Notes under the pieces: model-generated
The model's database searches: none
What the model was told of the DNA's origin: nothing
Seen by the model: the letters and a program-made list of their open reading frames with translations, nothing else
From: Planctomycetia bacterium
GTDB lineage: Bacteria; Planctomycetota; Phycisphaerae; UBA1845; UTPLA1
Assembly: GCA_015200345.1 (NCBI GenBank)
Contig: CP054187.1
Location: forward strand, 3,456,470 to 3,520,469
DNA: 64,000 bases
Direction of reading: 5' to 3'
Program-made: the position numbers and the translations under genes
In this document: positions 61,743-64,000 of the stretch, one piece after another
Layout: each line of letters opens with the position of its first letter
Position numbering within the stretch: position 1 is the stretch's first letter

Positions 61743-62201
61743 CGGCGGAACAGGTTGTAATCGTTGGTCAAGACCGTTCGGTGCAGGGCTTGCTGGATCG
61801 TTAATCAAGGCTGCACGCTGCCTCCGGGGGGTTGGTGGGATGAATGTCTATGGGATACTATTTATGGACAAGCTTGCCAACAAAACTCGACCCCTCCATG
61901 CGGGTGTGTAAAAATGGCTTGTACTGGATTCACGTGGACTGCTGCAAATGCCGGGCAATTCGTTACTTCTTGGGGGAATCGCCCTGCAGGGTGCTGCAAT
62001 GACATATCGTGGGGATGGTGTCATGTTGAGATGGAGCGTCTTTGCGGCACAATGCTTCCCTGTTTGACCCTCATCGGACACACGCCCTATTTCTGCACAC
62101 CCAACAATCCATGCCATTTGTCCGAAGACGACCCGCAACCGATTTACCGCGTAGGTACCTGGCTCTTGGACGGTCAGTCATGCTGTTTTGACTCGCAGTG
62201 A
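61658..62201 (+). pseudogene. small cysteine-rich gene of cassette 2, frameshifted
   Basis: ATG 61658 opens the same signal peptide as in cassette 1, but that frame stops at 61802-61804 after 48 codons. The cysteine-rich body lies in the next frame, open from 61761 to the stop at 62199-62201, and ends its core with RPAGCCNDISWGWCH, the same motif as cassette 1, then continues about 58 more residues with further cysteines. A one-base shift between about 61745 and 61775 would join signal and body. This could be a true broken gene, a slippage-controlled one or a sequencing error. The body frame itself has only a TTG start and no signal peptide. Confidence 0.7.
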
Positions 62202-62214
62202 GCAGGTGAGCAAG

Positions 62215-63912
62215 ATGGTTCCGGTATCGATACGGTTAACGTCCGCCGCGATAGTTCTACTTGCACATTCTCAATCGCGGGCGAATGACATACCGCGCGC
62301 GCTACAAAAGGCGTGTGAAATGCGAACAAAACCGCACACGGGGCTTCTTCATTATCGACTTGAGACGCGATACGTGAGCGGGAACGTCCAAATAGAACGG
62401 ATTCAAGCGAGGCTTGCGGGTGACAATATCGAGTTGACCGAACTCGGCGATGACGACGGGATCGTATTATATGACAAAAGACTAACACCCTTTGGAGTGC
62501 AAAACGCGTGTTTGCCGAAACGCACCATAATTGACCGAACAGGAGAGCATCCGCTTGCCTGGATACATTGGGGCAGCTATGAGCATGTTGCGACAGCCAA
62601 GCTCGACCTGGGAGTGCTCTTCGTCGATCCCAGAACTTTTGGAGTCTATTTTAAACCATTTCCGAACAAGTCGTGCAGTCAAATTCTTGCCGAATTTTTT
62701 GTGCCATCGGCCGAGGGTGAATACACCGAAACGCGAAGAGACGGTTTAGTTGTATTGAATCGAGAACTGGAAGATCCGACCGGCCAGTCGTCGTGCACGC
62801 TTCGTTCAGAGCAGGTCTTTGACCCCGATCGGGGTTACGGCATTCTCTCCATGTCAATCGAACAACGCTGCACGCAACAGGCACCGGTACCGATGATGCG
62901 TGCCACCGGTGAGTACGGGCAGATCGACGGTTATTGGTGGCCGGTTCATTTTGAAAGTGAGAATCTTCGCACCGGCTATCGGTTTGTGTATCAGTTGGAG
63001 CACGCCGAGTTTGATCGGCCGGAGCATCCAAAGTCGATTGGGCCCGACGACCTCGGCATGCCGCCGGGCGCGCCTGTTTACCACCCGGACTATGTTGACA
63101 AGCCCGGCGAGTCGCCCGCTCGCTACCTCGGCGGGGGCAAAGTGGTCTCAAAATCGGAGTGGGAACAGATCAAATCAGACTACGACGTTCACGCTGTTCA
63201 AGAATGGATTCGTGCGTGCTTGGCCAAAGGTAGTGGCCAATTTCCAACTTGGTGGGATGACGCGTCTGGCCGATTCGGGCTGGAAGGGGTCGAGCACAAG
63301 CCGGATGCGTGGGAGGCGTATGTTCGGCGGTGGATTCTTAAGCGGACTGATTCGCGTGGGCAATCACTGGCGGAGCCGCTCACGGAGAAGCAGAAGACGG
63401 CGGCGTGGGCGGTGCTGGCGGATTGCAGGAAGCGGGCGCATCCGATTGTGGAGAAGCGCGCGGCGGAGCTGGCCGAGGCGCGGAAGCGGCTTCGCGAGAA
63501 TCGCCAGGTGATCGAAGAGCTTCGGTCGCAGTCCAAGGCGAGTGTATCGAACAACGGGAAGCAGGGCGTGGGCGGGACAGCGGCCAATCCTGCGGCCGGG
63601 GGGGCAAGCGAATCGGCCGGTGGCGGCCCGAAGCCGACTGCACGAGAAGATGAGCGGCTGGCGCAGGCGATGCAGGCGTCGGAGCGGTGGCTGGCGGCGG
63701 CGAAGGAGTTGGAGAAGCCCGACGGCCGGCTGGCGGAGATATTTGAGGAGTTGAAGCGCCGATTGGATGGATTGCTGACCAGCGTGCAGCGCAGCGATGC
63801 GAACGTGCTGCCGCCGCCGGCAGTCAAACCACAGTCGATGCGCGACGGCCGACCAGTGCCGCTGCCGCAGCGCGATCCGCGTCGGGCGCCGCCGGCCGCG
63901 CCGCGGCCGTGA
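62215..63912 (+). CDS. large exported cassette protein, copy 2 (variable N-terminus, constant C-terminus)
   Basis: This 565-residue protein starts at ATG 62215, 13 bases after the small gene's stop; a signal peptide follows (VSIRLTSAAIVLLAHSQSRA). The N-terminal 345 residues share landmarks with copy 1 (RLAGDNIELTELGDDDGIVL, NACLP, GSYEH, DPRT, DRGYG, YWWP, EFDRPEHP, LGMPPGAP) but are otherwise diverged. The last 219 or so residues are identical to copy 1. The 5' half has a lower GC content than neighbouring housekeeping genes. This is the second unit of a tandem cassette; the window ends 88 bases later, so more units may follow. Confidence 0.77.
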   Translation: MVPVSIRLTSAAIVLLAHSQSRANDIPRALQKACEMRTKPHTGLLHYRLETRYVSGNVQIERIQARLAGDNIELTELGDDDGIVLYDKRLTPFGVQNACLPKRTIIDRTGEHPLAWIHWGSYEHVATAKLDLGVLFVDPRTFGVYFKPFPNKSCSQILAEFFVPSAEGEYTETRRDGLVVLNRELEDPTGQSSCTLRSEQVFDPDRGYGILSMSIEQRCTQQAPVPMMRATGEYGQIDGYWWPVHFESENLRTGYRFVYQLEHAEFDRPEHPKSIGPDDLGMPPGAPVYHPDYVDKPGESPARYLGGGKVVSKSEWEQIKSDYDVHAVQEWIRACLAKGSGQFPTWWDDASGRFGLEGVEHKPDAWEAYVRRWILKRTDSRGQSLAEPLTEKQKTAAWAVLADCRKRAHPIVEKRAAELAEARKRLRENRQVIEELRSQSKASVSNNGKQGVGGTAANPAAGGASESAGGGPKPTAREDERLAQAMQASERWLAAAKELEKPDGRLAEIFEELKRRLDGLLTSVQRSDANVLPPPAVKPQSMRDGRPVPLPQRDPRRAPPAAPRP

Positions 63913-63916
63913 CGCA
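63259..63916 (+). repeat. constant 3' block of cassette 2 (658 bp)
   Basis: This is the partner of 60873-61530, offset by 2386 bases. Sequence after 63916 differs from that after 61530. Confidence 0.93.
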
Positions 63917-63976
63917 AAACGTTGACGGCGCGGCTGCACAGCCGGGGCGTGTCGCCCTAGAACCGGTTTCAAAATT

Positions 63977-63998
63977 CCTCTCCCCCTTGGGGGAGGGG
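63977..63998. repeat. palindromic hairpin at the window edge
   Basis: CCTCTCCCCC and GGGGGAGGGG pair around a two-base loop (one G-U pair). It looks like a dispersed intergenic palindrome. The sequence is cut by the window end soon after. Confidence 0.5.
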
Positions 63999-64000
63999 TT

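Noticed and set aside
61658-61804. A complete 48-residue gene in cassette 2
   Set aside because: Comparison with cassette 1 shows that it is only the signal peptide of a longer gene whose body continues in another frame.
59811-63912. Insertion sequence or transposon explaining the tandem duplication
   Set aside because: No transposase, terminal inverted repeats or target-site duplications are seen around the cassettes.

Overview
The window is GC-rich, gene-dense chromosomal DNA from a Gram-negative-type bacterium. It is most likely a member of the Planctomycetota, possibly the Phycisphaerae side of the phylum. Supporting evidence is a complete lipid A entry pathway with a fused LpxC-FabZ, exported proteins ending in dockerin-like modules, a PEP-CTERM protein, PilZ and matrixin-type proteins, large TPR proteins and the order yicC-gmk-rpoZ-coaC-coaB. 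No rRNA is present, so this assignment is an inference from gene content. No prophage, insertion sequence or CRISPR array was seen.

Layout. 1-5.6 kb: an exported STN-domain protein, tRNA(CAT), a YbaK-like deacylase, and a tightly overlapping thioesterase-mnmE-HAD operon. 5.6-14.1 kb: a long minus-strand envelope operon (FlgT-like protein, OmpH/Skp, LpxD, LpxC-FabZ, LpxA, a Gfo/Idh oxidoreductase, a GT-C/TPR membrane glycosyltransferase). 14.3-17.7 kb: frr, upp, an acyl-CoA synthetase and a PilZ protein. 17.7-29.1 kb: a metalloprotease lipoprotein, a homocysteine-methyltransferase-fold protein without its zinc cysteines, an exported HEAT protein with an embedded pseudo-receiver domain, a short UvrC, a large matrixin-like protease, prs and a LacI regulator. 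29.3-38.1 kb: tRNA-Leu(CAG), korA-korB, a DegT aminotransferase, a WecA/MraY-type transferase, YggS and a GT2 glycosyltransferase. 38.1-45.4 kb (minus): three small envelope proteins, two tandem TPR paralogues and a PEP-CTERM protein. 45.7-51.5 kb (minus): coaB, coaC, rpoZ, gmk, yicC, secG, tpiA and pheA. 51.7-59.1 kb: a dockerin-type exported protein, larC, and several envelope or metabolic genes, including two enzymes with eroded active or cofactor motifs.

The most unusual part is 59.28-63.92 kb. Two tandem cassettes each carry the same 5-prime block (promoter-like sequence, leader and signal peptide), a divergent cysteine-rich small gene, and a large exported protein. The N-terminal half of the large protein has diverged, while its last roughly 220 residues are identical between copies and about four bases differ over 658 bp. 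A G-tract in the promoter-like spacer is 6 G in one copy and 11 G in the other, and the small gene of copy 2 is frameshifted. This resembles a constant-variable-constant surface or secreted protein system kept in step by gene conversion. It may continue beyond the window.

A second theme is a perfectly repeated 25-bp palindrome found at three sites. At one of them it sits, with tandem 21-bp derivatives, in frame inside the essential coaB gene.
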